Assembly: GCF_001557115.1 (NCBI RefSeq)
Contig: NZ_LSKQ01000205.1
Location: 1-14,500, forward strand
DNA from: Erythrobacter sp. CCH5-A1
GTDB lineage: Bacteria > Pseudomonadota > Alphaproteobacteria > Sphingomonadales > Sphingomonadaceae
Reading direction: 5' to 3'
DNA length: 14,500 nucleotides
The notes beneath the pieces are model-generated. The model was given only the letters and a program-made list of their open reading frames with translations, was not told the DNA's origin and did not search any database. This document shows, piece after piece, positions 1-7,231 of the stretch (within the stretch, counting starts at the first letter, position 1; every line of letters begins with the position of its first letter). A program made the translations under genes and the position numbers.

Positions 1-305
1 CACCGGCCATGGCGAGTGCTACGGTCGGCATCGCCATGGGGGCAGCAGGATCGGATGTGGCGCTGGAGACAGCCGACGTTGCCCTCATGGCCGACGACCT
101 CGCGCACTTGCCATTCGCTGTGGGCTTGAGCCGGCACACACGCGGGATCATCAGGCAGAACGTATTTGTGAGCCTCGGCGTTGTAGGGTTCCTGGTTCCC
201 GCCACGATCATGGGTCTCGGCATCGGTCCAGCAGTGGCCGTGCATGAGGGATCGACCATCATTGTGGTGGTTAATGCACTTCGGCTTTTGGCGTACCGCG
301 CCTGA
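1..305 (+). CDS. P1B-type heavy-metal-translocating ATPase, C-terminal end (5' end outside window)
   Basis: This is the last ~100 residues of a metal-exporting P-type ATPase that pumps divalent metal out of the cytoplasm at the cost of ATP. The frame is open from the first base, so the Met at position 9 is internal. It begins with the end of the phosphorylation/hinge domain (TVGIAMGAAGSDVALETADV, the conserved segment after the GDGxNDxPAL loop). Two membrane segments follow: roughly FVSLGVVGFLVPATIMGLGI, and a last helix with the metal-site motif HEGST followed by NALRLL. As I recall the family, HEG(G/S)T in the last helix is typical of the P1B-4 group (CoaT/CzcP-like), whereas Zn/Cd/Pb pumps of the ZntA type carry HDG; the exact metal is therefore inferred, not certain. 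It converges on the DUF3703 gene 43 bp away. No strong terminator lies between them, only a weak GGGTT/AACCC hairpin near 316-327. Confidence 0.9.
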   Translation, partial: PAMASATVGIAMGAAGSDVALETADVALMADDLAHLPFAVGLSRHTRGIIRQNVFVSLGVVGFLVPATIMGLGIGPAVAVHEGSTIIVVVNALRLLAYRA

Positions 306-348
306 CCAATTGGGGGTTCTAACCCTAAGGCAGCGCACGCTCTGACAA

Positions 349-696
349 TCAATCACGGCCTGCATTCACGATCTGCGCAATATCCGCCGGTATTGGCATA
401 GAGGCAAAAGCACTGACGTCCGATCGCCCGGTATTTCCCATCGGCGTGCGACCGGTCAGTGTGCCCAATGGCGCTAGAAACAGACGCAGCACCTGGCCTG
501 CAACCTCGGCCCATTCGCGCCGCGACACCGCGAATGCCAGCATTACGCCGTGCGAGTGGAGATGCAGCGGCAGACTACCCTGGGCGATGATGTGCCCGCG
601 TTCGAGCCTTTGCCAGGCACTGACGTGATCGCCGTTGGCACGCGCGACGCGATATGCCGCCAGCTCTTTTCGATAGGCTGTTCGAATGATGCTCAT
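349..696 (-). CDS. DUF3703 family protein
   Basis: A 115-residue soluble protein of the uncharacterised DUF3703 family, often found beside heavy-metal efflux genes. Recognised family features are an N-terminal helical stretch (RTAYRKELAAYRVARANGD), a WQRLERGHIIAQ segment, HLHSHGVML with several histidines in the middle, and the C-terminal signature GNTGRSDVSAFASMPIPADI. It has no signal peptide or membrane segment. The reading frame stays open to a GTG at 741, but that codon lies inside the MerR operator and upstream of the -10 box that should drive the gene. The ATG at 696 (MSIIRTAYRKEL) is therefore the supported start, though its ribosome site (GGGG, about 3 nt away) is weak. The function is unknown. 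The promoter architecture implies induction by metal through the divergent MerR regulator. Confidence 0.83.
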   Translation of the reverse strand: MSIIRTAYRKELAAYRVARANGDHVSAWQRLERGHIIAQGSLPLHLHSHGVMLAFAVSRREWAEVAGQVLRLFLAPLGTLTGRTPMGNTGRSDVSAFASMPIPADIAQIVNAGRD

Positions 697-732
697 TGCC
701 CCAATCTTCGCTTCGTGTTCGAGTCGCTGAGG

Positions 733-763
733 CTTATGCACCCTGTAGCAGCTACAGGGTCAA
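733..763 (-). promoter_or_regulatory. MerR-type promoter with elongated spacer, firing toward the DUF3703 gene
   Basis: Read on the minus strand there is a -35 box TTGACC (763-758), a 19-bp spacer filled by the operator dyad, and a -10-like box CATAAG (738-733). A 19-20-bp spacer that keeps RNA polymerase idle until the regulator untwists the DNA is the hallmark of MerR-controlled promoters. The orientation shows that the minus-strand DUF3703 gene is the regulated target, with transcription starting around 725. Confidence 0.75.
740..760. promoter_or_regulatory. MerR-family operator (21-bp palindrome)
   Basis: The 10-nt arms ACCCTGTAGC and GCTACAGGGT are exact reverse complements around a central A at 750. 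The sequence closely resembles operators of CadR/PbrR/ZntR-type sensors. It ends 6 bp before the merR start codon, so the bound protein probably also limits its own expression. Confidence 0.88.
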
Positions 764-766
764 GCG

Positions 767-1186
767 ATGAAAATCGGCGAACTATCGAAGGCCACCGGCA
801 CCAATGTCGAAACCATCCGGTATTACGAGCGGATCGGGCTGCTGCCGCCACCACCGCGCACATCAGGCAATTACCGCTCTTACGGGCCAGTGGAGCGTCA
901 GCGCCTTTCCTTCATCCGCCATTCGCGCGATCTCGGGTTCACTATCGAGGAGATCCGCTCGCTGCTCGATCTGTCCGATCATCCAGACCGCGACTGCCAG
1001 GCGGCTGACCTCATCGCCTCTCGCCATCTCGCGGAGGTTGAAGCCAGAATTTTGCAGCTCACTGCTTTGCGGGATGAATTGAGCAGGATCATCAGCCGCT
1101 GCCGTGGGGGCCTTTCCGTCGACTGCCGGGTAATCGCTGCTTTAGCGAACCATGAGCTGTGCGACGGCGGCCGTTCCGACTTTTGA
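767..1186 (+). CDS. MerR-family heavy-metal-responsive regulator (CadR/PbrR-like)
   Basis: A 139-residue dimeric metal sensor that represses, then activates, its target promoter when divalent metal binds. Residues 1-70 are the winged helix-turn-helix (MKIGELSKATGTNVETIRYY ... GNYRSYG). Residues ~75-112 form the dimerisation helix. The C-terminal metal loop runs from about 112 to 132. Cysteines at 77, 112 and 120 sit where CadR and PbrR place their metal thiolates, and an extra Cys132 lies near the end; this favours Cd/Pb/Zn over Cu. The gene starts directly beside the 21-bp operator. A weak purine run (GGTCAAGCG) precedes the ATG. Its partner across the operator is the DUF3703 gene, and the ATPase fragment at the window start is a plausible but unproven member of the same metal response. 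The class is firm; the metal ion is inferred. Confidence 0.92.
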   Translation: MKIGELSKATGTNVETIRYYERIGLLPPPPRTSGNYRSYGPVERQRLSFIRHSRDLGFTIEEIRSLLDLSDHPDRDCQAADLIASRHLAEVEARILQLTALRDELSRIISRCRGGLSVDCRVIAALANHELCDGGRSDF

Positions 1187-1252
1187 CTGTTCTTTGGAAG
1201 CGCGCCTGCCGCAATCGATTACTGAAAAGCGGGCGCCCTGCCGCGCGTTCAT

Positions 1253-1498
1253 TCACCCATGCCAGCGCGGTTGGTTCACGATCTCGGCGCTGAGGCCGCT
1301 CGCTTCGGTAATAAGCGCATCGAGATAGCGCGCCCCAGCCACTACCTCCACCTAGCCGATGGGCGCGACCAGCGAGGCCTCAACCCCACACTGCCGCAGC
1401 GTGCGGTTGAGCACTCACATGCGGGCCGTGTCGAACCCCCGCGCCACATTGCCGATGTCGAAAGCCGAGACCATCAGTGTTGCTGTGAGCGTGATGCG
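1253..1498 (-). pseudogene. Possible decayed coding remnant, family not identified
   Basis: The 390 bp between merR and the DUF2490 gene hold no intact gene. On the minus strand, one frame from about 1498 down to a stop at 1253-1255 reads like protein (ATLMVSAFDIGNVARGFDTA, then VLNRTLRQCGVEASLVAPIG, then ARYLDALITEASGLSAEIVN). It is broken by TGA at 1415-1417 and TAG at 1352-1354, and begins just after another TGA at 1499-1501. The first segment faintly resembles the end of a major-facilitator permease, but I cannot assign it. It could be a chance frame in GC-rich DNA. Confidence 0.3.
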
Positions 1499-1576
1499 TC
1501 ACTTCGCTCCTAAGCTTCGGCTATGTCTGGGTTTCTCCATGAGGGCGGCCTCAAGCTCCGCCAAAAAGGCGTTCAG

Positions 1577-2284
1577 CTAGAACCGGTAGAACATCGTCAC
1601 GCTCGCGATATGGTCAAACCGATCCTCCCCCCGGCGGAACACCGCCTGATTGAGATATCCCGGCTCAAGCACGACGCCCTTTGCTACGGGCACCGACACT
1701 CCCACGAAATTGCGCCAGCGGTCCATGCCCTCGCGCGGTCCCCAGTCGGCATCATTGAGGTTTACAAACACTTCGCTCCAAGCGACCAGAAGCGGTCCCT
1801 TGTCCTCTTTCAGGGGCATCTGCGCCCGCACCTGCTGGCGGAATCGCCACGCGAGATCTTCGGCACCTACGACCGTTCGGGCTTCCATCCGGGTTCGCGC
1901 CGTGACCGTCACGTCACCTACCTTGCCGAGGGGGAACACGATGTGCTGATAGAACCGGTTTTCGTCGAACGCGGGGCGGTCCACCGGATCGGTGTGGACG
2001 AACATGTAGCCGACGAACACTGTGGCCTTCTTGCTCACCCGATAACCGATTGCAGGGCTGATCTGGAACTGCCCCAATCGGCTCGCGTCGTTGGTCATGC
2101 GCGGCTGAATTTCCGCCTGCACCAGCAAGTTATCACTGATGGGTCCTTGCGCGACCAGCAACGTCCATTGCTGAAGGTCATGATCCTGCGCGGCAAGCGG
2201 ACCCGGCACCAGTCCGAGCAGCGAAGCTGCAAGAACAGGCCGGAGGTGACCGCGCTGGCCACTTGCTGAAAATGCCTTCCTCAT
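1577..2284 (-). CDS. DUF2490 family outer-membrane beta-barrel protein
   Basis: A 235-residue exported protein of unknown role. A basic N-terminus and hydrophobic stretch (VLAASLLGLVPGPLAA) ending near residue 32 form a signal peptide. The mature part shows alternating strand patterns, for example QQWTLLVAQGPISDNLLVQAEIQPR and KATVFVGYMFVHTD, with repeated acidic loop residues, and it ends in VTMFYRF with a terminal Phe as in outer-membrane barrels. This matches the DUF2490 family. The start at 2284 is supported by a strong AAGGGGG ribosome site about 5 nt upstream. It follows arsH by 39 nt on the same strand, so it is probably the last gene of the ars operon. A role in arsenic handling at the outer membrane is only guilt by association. 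Confidence 0.82.
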   Translation of the reverse strand: MRKAFSASGQRGHLRPVLAASLLGLVPGPLAAQDHDLQQWTLLVAQGPISDNLLVQAEIQPRMTNDASRLGQFQISPAIGYRVSKKATVFVGYMFVHTDPVDRPAFDENRFYQHIVFPLGKVGDVTVTARTRMEARTVVGAEDLAWRFRQQVRAQMPLKEDKGPLLVAWSEVFVNLNDADWGPREGMDRWRNFVGVSVPVAKGVVLEPGYLNQAVFRRGEDRFDHIASVTMFYRF

Positions 2285-2323
2285 TTAGCCCCCTTGCTGC
2301 TGGCGTCCGCGCCATCGCGATTG

Positions 2324-3085
2324 CTACGATTTTGCTGCAAGCCCGGCTGCCTCAACCGGAGTTACGACCGGCAAGTCGCGCTCAACCCGCTCGGAGTAGC
2401 GATCGACCAACTGCTCTGCGTGCGGGCGCAGCAGCACTGTGAGGCGCACCAGTTCCTCCATCACATCGACGATCCGGTCGTAATAGGCGGACGGCTTCAT
2501 CCGTCCGGCCTCGTCGAATTCCTCGTAAGCTTTGGCGACCGATGACTGGTTGGGGATGGTGAACATCCGCATCCACCGGCCCAGAACCCGCAGGGTGTTG
2601 ACCGTGTTGAAGCTCTGCGACCCGGCGTTAACCTGCATCACCGCCAGCGTGCGTCCCTGCGTCGGGCGCAAGCCCTTGTAGGCGAGCGGCAGGTGATCGA
2701 TCTGCGCCTTCATGATCCCGGTGATCGTGCCGTGACGTTCCGGGCTGCACCACACCTGGGCTTCCGACCACAAAGAATGCTCGCGCAGCTCGTGCACCGC
2801 CGGGTGATCGTCGCCGGACACTTGATCGGGCAGCGGCAGGTCGGAAGGATCGAAAATGCGCGTCTCGCAGCCGAAGAATTGCAGCAGCCGCGCCGCTTCC
2901 TCCACGGCAAGGCGCGAGAAGGAGCGCTCCCGCAGAGAGCCATAGAGCAGCAGCACGCGGGGCGGCGGGTTCATTGGGCCAAGGCCGAGCGCGGGGCGCT
3001 GGTGGACATATTCTGGCTTCAGCGCGGGCAGGTGCGCCGGGTCGGGCAGCGTGCGCAGGCGGTTCATCGGCGTGCTTTCGATCAT
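2324..3085 (-). CDS. arsH: ArsH, NADPH-dependent FMN oxidoreductase of organoarsenical resistance
   Basis: A 253-residue cytoplasmic flavodoxin-like enzyme. ArsH proteins bind FMN and use NADPH; characterised members oxidise trivalent methyl- and aryl-arsenicals to the less toxic pentavalent forms, and some reduce quinones, azo dyes or metals. The FMN phosphate loop [10 protein letters not shown] is at residues 49-58. The family signature [19 protein letters not shown] is at 112-130, and [20 protein letters not shown] follows at 156-175. The length is typical. The ATG at 3085 overlaps the acr3 stop codon in an ATGA junction, which argues for translational coupling and for this start; the frame stays open far upstream, but that part is acr3 antiphase. 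A second Met at residue 7 is an alternative start. Confidence 0.95.
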   Translation of the reverse strand: MIESTPMNRLRTLPDPAHLPALKPEYVHQRPALGLGPMNPPPRVLLLYGSLRERSFSRLAVEEAARLLQFFGCETRIFDPSDLPLPDQVSGDDHPAVHELREHSLWSEAQVWCSPERHGTITGIMKAQIDHLPLAYKGLRPTQGRTLAVMQVNAGSQSFNTVNTLRVLGRWMRMFTIPNQSSVAKAYEEFDEAGRMKPSAYYDRIVDVMEELVRLTVLLRPHAEQLVDRYSERVERDLPVVTPVEAAGLAAKS

Positions 3086-4152
3086 GCGGCGGGGAATCGG
3101 TCGCGGGTGCGATTGGTGAAGGCGACCAACGATAGCATCACCGGCACTTCGACCAGCACGCCGACAACAGTGGCCAGAGCCGCCCCGCTGCTGAGGCCGA
3201 ACAGACCGATAGCCACCGCTACGGCCAGCTCGAAGAAGTTCGATGTGCCGATCAGCGCGCAAGGGGCGGCGATATTGTGCGGCACCTTCCACGCCATTGC
3301 AGCGGCATAGGCGACCGCAAAGATGGCGTATGACTGGATGATGATCGGAATCGCGATCAACACGATCAGCAGCGGATTGGATATGATCGTGCCGGCCTGG
3401 AATGCAAACAACAGCACCACTGTTGCCAGCAGGCCGATGATCGACCACGGCTTCAATCGCCCGGTCAAGGCATCGACCGCCGCTTCATCACCGCCATGCG
3501 ATGCGATTACCCGGCTACGGGTCAGCGCCCCTGCCACCAATGGCACCACCACATAAAGCACCACCGACAGCAGCAAAGTATCCCATGGCACCACGATGTC
3601 GGTCACTCCCAGCAGCAACGCCACGATCGGCGCAAAGGCAACGATCATCACCAGATCGTTCAACGAGACTTGCACCAGCGTGTAGGCCGGATCGCCCTTG
3701 GTCATCTGCGACCACACGAACACCATCGCCGTGCACGGCGCCGTGCCCAGCAGTATCAGGCCCGCAATGTATTGATCGGCATCGCCTTCGCTCATCAATC
3801 CGGCGTAGAAATAGTCGAAGAACAGCACCGCTAGCGCTGCCATTGTGAACGGCTTCACCAACCAGTTCACCACTAGCGTGATGACCAACCCTTTGGGCTT
3901 GCGGCCGATGTCCTTGATGCTGCCGAAATCGACGCCGACCATCATCGGGAAGATCATCGCCCAGATCAGCACTGCGACCACGAGATTGACCGAGGCATAT
4001 TCAAGCCCTGCGAGCACCCCGACCGCATCGGGTGCGGCCAGCCCCAGGCCAAGCCCCGCTAGAATGGCGAGCAGCACCCACACCGAAAGATAGCGTTCGA
4101 AAGTGCCGAGCGGCGAAGCAGCCGGGGCGGGATTGGCGAGGGTCTGGGTCAT
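3082..4152 (-). CDS. acr3: ACR3-family arsenite efflux permease
   Basis: A 356-residue inner-membrane carrier that extrudes As(III) using the proton motive force. About ten hydrophobic helices can be traced, beginning with [20 protein letters not shown] near residues 21-40. The family's essential cysteine lies in [15 protein letters not shown] (Cys140), in the fourth helix. [17 protein letters not shown] (64-79) and the distal [20 protein letters not shown] are also characteristic and separate it from the unrelated ArsB permease. The ATG at 4152 shares an ATGA overlap with the arsC stop. The frame's 36-residue upstream extension (rich in Arg and Pro) is not ACR3-like, so it is rejected. It is coupled to arsC upstream and arsH downstream. 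No ATPase subunit (arsA) is present in the window. Confidence 0.96.
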   Translation of the reverse strand: MTQTLANPAPAASPLGTFERYLSVWVLLAILAGLGLGLAAPDAVGVLAGLEYASVNLVVAVLIWAMIFPMMVGVDFGSIKDIGRKPKGLVITLVVNWLVKPFTMAALAVLFFDYFYAGLMSEGDADQYIAGLILLGTAPCTAMVFVWSQMTKGDPAYTLVQVSLNDLVMIVAFAPIVALLLGVTDIVVPWDTLLLSVVLYVVVPLVAGALTRSRVIASHGGDEAAVDALTGRLKPWSIIGLLATVVLLFAFQAGTIISNPLLIVLIAIPIIIQSYAIFAVAYAAAMAWKVPHNIAAPCALIGTSNFFELAVAVAIGLFGLSSGAALATVVGVLVEVPVMLSLVAFTNRTRDRFPAA

Positions 4153-4577
4153 TTGACGCGCTGCCCCGATGCATCGACCACCTGTTCGCCGTCTTCCTTG
4201 GTGAAAGCGCCGCGCTGATCGGCAGGGATCAGGTCGAGCACTTCTTCCGATGGGCGGCACAGCTTCACTCCCAGCGGCGAGACTACCAGCGGACGGTTGA
4301 TGAGGATCGGGTGGGCCATCATCGCGTCGATCAGCTGCGCATCGGTCAGTGCAGGATCATCCAGGCCGAGCTCCGCAAACGGCGTGCCCTTCTCGCGCAG
4401 CAAGGCACGGGGCGTCATGCCCGCGCGGTCAATCAGGCTTTCCAGCAGTGGGCGCGAGGGCGGGGTTTTGAGGTATTCCACTACATGCGGCTCGATCCCG
4501 GCATTGCGGATCATCGCCAGCGTGTTGCGCGACGTCCCACATTCAGGATTGTGGTAGATGACGATGTCGGTGTTCAT
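4149..4577 (-). CDS. arsC: Arsenate reductase, glutaredoxin/glutathione-dependent ArsC type
   Basis: A 142-residue enzyme that reduces As(V) to As(III) with glutathione and glutaredoxin, feeding the ACR3 exporter. The catalytic motif [11 protein letters not shown] places the nucleophilic cysteine at residue 13. Arginines at 61, 95 (in [10 protein letters not shown]) and 108 (LCRPSE) correspond to Arg60/94/107 of the plasmid R773 enzyme with a one-residue offset. The length is that of the family. Both ends are ATGA overlaps, with the other arsC upstream and acr3 downstream. This fold (Spx/ArsC-like) is unrelated to the LMW-phosphatase-type reductase encoded immediately upstream, so the operon carries two independently evolved arsenate reductases. 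Confidence 0.95.
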   Translation of the reverse strand: MNTDIVIYHNPECGTSRNTLAMIRNAGIEPHVVEYLKTPPSRPLLESLIDRAGMTPRALLREKGTPFAELGLDDPALTDAQLIDAMMAHPILINRPLVVSPLGVKLCRPSEEVLDLIPADQRGAFTKEDGEQVVDASGQRVK

Positions 4578-5095
4578 TGGGTGTCCTTTGCCCGGATGCT
4601 GGCGCCTTCCTCGCGCCCGATTTCAGCCAGTTTGCGCCGCATGGCCAATTCGTCGATGCTCTTGAGGGGAAGCATCAGGAACAGATCGATCCGGCGCTTG
4701 AGGTAGCTCAACGCATCCTGAAATGCCTTGCGTTGACCGTCCCCTTCAACGGCGGCGGGATCTTCGACGCCCCAATGGGCGGTGATCGCCTTGCCTGGAA
4801 ACACCGGGCAGCTTTCCCCGGCGGCATTGTCGCACACGGTGAAGATGAAATCGAATTCGGGCGCACCGGGACGGGTGAACTCATCCCAACTTTTTGACCG
4901 CAGGCCATCGGTCGCAAAGCCGAAGCCTTCGAGCACCTCGATCGCCATCGGGTGGACATCCCCCTTGGGCTGACTCCCGGCGCTGTAAGCGGCGAAGTGG
5001 CCTTCCCCCAGCTTGTTCATCAGCGCTTCGCCCAGGATGGAGCGAGCGCTGTTGCCGGTGCACAGAAACAGGACGTTGTAGATCTTGTCTGCCAT
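4574..5095 (-). CDS. arsC: Arsenate reductase, low-molecular-weight tyrosine-phosphatase type
   Basis: A 173-residue enzyme of the LMW protein-tyrosine-phosphatase fold that reduces arsenate through a cysteine relay. The P-loop is CTGNSAR (CX5R, Cys12 to Arg18). Two further cysteines, Cys88 and Cys96 in FTVCDNAAGESCPVFPG, are placed to form the relay disulfide. Asp112 in HWGVEDPA is the expected general acid. It is longer than the ~131-residue Gram-positive thioredoxin-coupled enzyme because of a C-terminal helix rich in charged residues, common in proteobacterial members. Whether thioredoxin or glutathione is its reductant cannot be read from sequence. It lies 8 nt after arsR and overlaps the second arsC by an ATGA junction. 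Confidence 0.93.
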   Translation of the reverse strand: MADKIYNVLFLCTGNSARSILGEALMNKLGEGHFAAYSAGSQPKGDVHPMAIEVLEGFGFATDGLRSKSWDEFTRPGAPEFDFIFTVCDNAAGESCPVFPGKAITAHWGVEDPAAVEGDGQRKAFQDALSYLKRRIDLFLMLPLKSIDELAMRRKLAEIGREEGASIRAKDTQ

Positions 5096-5103
5096 CTAAA
5101 GCC

Positions 5104-5469
5104 TCAGGCGTTCACGGGTTGATCAGCGTTGCAGGAGAGTTCAGCCAGCAAGTCGCCGCACATCTCTGGAGCGCCTTGGCAGCAATCCTGCATCAGGAAA
5201 GTCAGCAGGCGCCGCATGCCTGCGAAGTCGGCACGGTAATGGATCAGCCGGCTCTCGCGCTCCGACTGGACAAGGCCCGCGCGCTCCAGCGTCGCCAGAT
5301 GATGCGACATCGTAGACGGCGGCACGCCCTGATGCTCGGCGATTGCGCCGGCGATCATGCCATCTGCGCCTGCCTTCACCAGTGCGCGGAACACCGACAA
5401 GCGGGTTTCATGTGCCAGCGCTCCGAGCGCATCTACCGCCCAGACTTGTGCGTTGAGATCGTCTATCAT
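5104..5469 (-). CDS. arsR: ArsR, arsenite-responsive ArsR/SmtB-family repressor
   Basis: A 121-residue winged helix-turn-helix repressor, first gene of the ars operon. The recognition region PPSTMSHHLATLERAGLV spans residues ~50-67. The canonical alpha-3 CVC motif of R773-type ArsR is absent. Instead, cysteines at 96, 97 and 104 (DCCQGAPEMC) sit near the C-terminus, closely matching the Cys95/96/102 arsenite site described for the Acidithiobacillus ferrooxidans repressor. It is therefore best classed with the C-terminal-site ArsR proteins. The ATG at 5469 is preceded by AAAGGG about 5 nt away. As(III) binding should release it from the palindrome at 5519-5540 and derepress the six-gene operon, with possible effects on the divergent flavin monooxygenase gene. 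Confidence 0.94.
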   Translation of the reverse strand: MIDDLNAQVWAVDALGALAHETRLSVFRALVKAGADGMIAGAIAEHQGVPPSTMSHHLATLERAGLVQSERESRLIHYRADFAGMRRLLTFLMQDCCQGAPEMCGDLLAELSCNADQPVNA

Positions 5470-5490
5470 CGTGCCCTTTCGATAGACATG

Positions 5491-5518
5491 GAAATAGCCA
5501 GTGCCTCAATGCAGTCAA
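5491..5518 (-). promoter_or_regulatory. Candidate ars operon promoter
   Basis: On the minus strand TTGACT (5518-5513) and TATTTC (5496-5491) form a -35/-10 pair with a 16-bp spacer, ending about 20 nt before the arsR start. The -10 is weak. Its -35 box abuts the palindromic operator, which fits repression by ArsR. Confidence 0.45.
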
Positions 5519-5540
5519 TCGACAATTCCAAAATTATCGA
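5519..5540. promoter_or_regulatory. Candidate ArsR operator
   Basis: An imperfect palindrome with arms TCGACAATT and AATTATCGA (8 of 9 positions complementary) around a 4-nt spacer. Size, AT-rich core and location directly upstream of arsR fit an ArsR/SmtB dimer site. It lies in the 199-bp divergent region shared with the flavin monooxygenase gene, so both directions could respond to arsenite. Confidence 0.65.
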
Positions 5541-5668
5541 ACGATTGCTCTGGCTTTGATCTGTGCCAAAGACCATGGACCTCAATGCAAACCATAATTG
5601 CGCGTGGGTTGGGCTCATGACCCTAATTAACGCCGGACTGTCACCGAGGCTCGCCTGAGGAATCGAAC

Positions 5669-6720
5669 ATGGAACGCCACGACATTGTCATCATCGGCGG
5701 CGGCCAGATGGGGATCTCTTTGGGTTACTACCTGCGAAGGGCCCAGGCAGACTTCCTGATCCTCGATGCCGAAGATGGTCCAGGGGGAGCGTGGCGGCAC
5801 GGGTGGGATTCGCTGCGGTTGTTCTCACCCGCCGGATATAGCTCGTTGCCGGGGTGGCTGATGCGCCGCCTGATCACAAGGGCTATCCCACGCGCGACGA
5901 CGTGCTCGATTACCTCACCCGATACGAGGAACGCTATCAGCTGCCGATCCTTCGTCCGGTGTGCGTGCAAGGGGTTGAGCGCGGCGATCCGCATCTACTG
6001 GTGCGCACCGATGCCGGCGATTTCGCCGCGCGCAATGTCGTCAGCGCCACCGGCACTTGGTCGAAACCCTACATTCCGGAAGTCGCAGGGCGCGACCTAT
6101 TCAAGGGTCGCCAAGTTCATTCTGCCCACTACGAGCGACCGGAGGATTTTGCTGGTCAAACCGTGCTCGTTGTTGGCGGCGGCAACAGCGGCGCGCAGAT
6201 TATGGCCGAAGTGGCCCCGATTGCTCGTGCATTGTGGGTCACGCTCCAGGAACCGTTGTTTCTGCCGGACGATGTCGATGGGCTCGTTCTGTTCGAACGC
6301 GCTGTTGCCCGAATGAAGGCTGGTCCCGGCGACACCCCGGTCGGCGGCATCGGTGACATCGTGATGGTCCCACCAGTGAAGGCAGCGCGCGATCGCGGCG
6401 ATTTGTCCTCCGTCAGGCAGTTCGAGCGGCTGACAACCGAAGGCGTGATCTGGCCCGATGGTTCTGCAAAGGCGGTCGATGCGATCATCTGGTGCACCGG
6501 CTTTCGCCCTGCGCTGGATCATCTGCGCGGCCTCGGTGTGATCGAGGAGGATGGTCGTGTCCTTGTCGAAGGCCAGCGTGCAAGTAAGGAGCAACGCCTT
6601 TGGCTTGCTGGTTATGGCGACTGGACGGGACCGGGGTCAGCAACTTTGATGGGCGCCGCCAGGACCGCGCGCGATTTGGCAAATGCCCTTTCTGGGTCAA
6701 AAGCTGTCTCGCCAGAATGA
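5669..6720 (+). pseudogene. arsO: ArsO-like flavin-dependent monooxygenase, interrupted by one frameshift
   Basis: The gene encodes a ~350-residue NAD(P)H/FAD oxidoreductase. The first frame (from ATG 5669, ribosome site GAGGAA 7 nt upstream) gives the FAD fold [19 protein letters not shown] and continues to SSLPGWLM at 5863. The remainder is in the -1 frame from about 5866 ([17 protein letters not shown]) to the stop at 6720. One missing base near 5864 would restore a continuous protein. The second half carries the flavin-monooxygenase fingerprint [11 protein letters not shown] (FxGxxxHxxxY), the NADPH fold [13 protein letters not shown], and the late motif IIWCTGFRP. Proteins of this kind accompany ars operons as ArsO, whose reaction is not settled; oxidation of arsenite or of organoarsenicals is suggested. 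It is divergent from arsR across the ArsR palindrome. Either it is a recent pseudogene or the base is a sequencing error. The internal GTG at 5854 is not a credible independent start, because the FAD-binding half would be missing. Confidence 0.85.
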
Positions 6721-6841
6721 CGACTTTGAGTCGGTTAGCGAATTTCCGCTTTTGGGGACGAACGCCGTCGAAGCTGCCAGGCAGGATTATGGCGGCTCAA
6801 TAGCATTGAGATGGCAACCGCCCTGCCCTTCCCGCTGGACA

Positions 6842-7231
6842 TCATCGAATAGCAACGACCTTGGCTTTGGCCGCGTCGGCGACTGCCTTCCAGCTACGAT
6901 CGCTGGTCCAAGCCGACAAACCGTCCCGCTGCGCTAGAGCAAGACAGAATCGATCGCCGAGCGATAGACCGTGACCGGCCGTGACAGCTCTCAACCGCCC
7001 AGCCAATTGCGCCAGGGCCTTGTCGGTCGGCACAATCGTCATCGGCAGAGGATCGAGCATGGCGTCAACCTCGCGCTCGGGCATGCCGAGATGAATGAAG
7101 TGGGTGACCACCTCGGCATAGTTGATGGTGCATATCCGGGCGTCTGCGATCGCCGCGGCGACCTTGTCAGCACCCTTCTCCCCCTTCAGCATGGCGATGA
7201 GGGCGGAGGCATCCAATACGATCTCGCTCAC
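6842..7231 (-). CDS. vapC: VapC-type PIN-domain ribonuclease toxin
   Basis: A 129-residue PIN-domain protein, the toxin of a type II toxin-antitoxin pair. VapC toxins cleave tRNA or rRNA with Mg2+. Acidic residues expected at the active site are Asp7 (VLDASALIAML), Glu40 (NYAEVV), Asp93 (LSLGDRFCLALA) and Asp111 (TSDRSW), so the site looks complete. The start is a GTG at 7231 that overlaps the antitoxin stop codon by 4 nt (GTGA), which supports both the start and translational coupling. It is downstream of its AbrB-type antitoxin and tail-to-tail with the flavin monooxygenase gene, 121 bp away. Its target RNA cannot be told from sequence. Confidence 0.9.
   Translation of the reverse strand: MSEIVLDASALIAMLKGEKGADKVAAAIADARICTINYAEVVTHFIHLGMPEREVDAMLDPLPMTIVPTDKALAQLAGRLRAVTAGHGLSLGDRFCLALAQRDGLSAWTSDRSWKAVADAAKAKVVAIR

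Noticed and set aside
697..741. N-terminal extension of DUF3703 from GTG 741
   Set aside because: The codon lies inside the MerR operator and upstream of the -10 box, so it would not be on the regulated transcript.
1523..2269. Long plus-strand open frame (248 codons) opposite the DUF2490 gene
   Set aside because: The minus strand has a signal peptide, a barrel-type C-terminus and a strong ribosome site; the plus-strand product is His/Arg-rich with no domain and is a GC-driven shadow.
3086..3448. 121-residue N-terminal extension of ArsH
   Set aside because: It overlaps acr3 in another frame and has no ArsH similarity; the ATGA junction at 3085 gives a normal-length protein.
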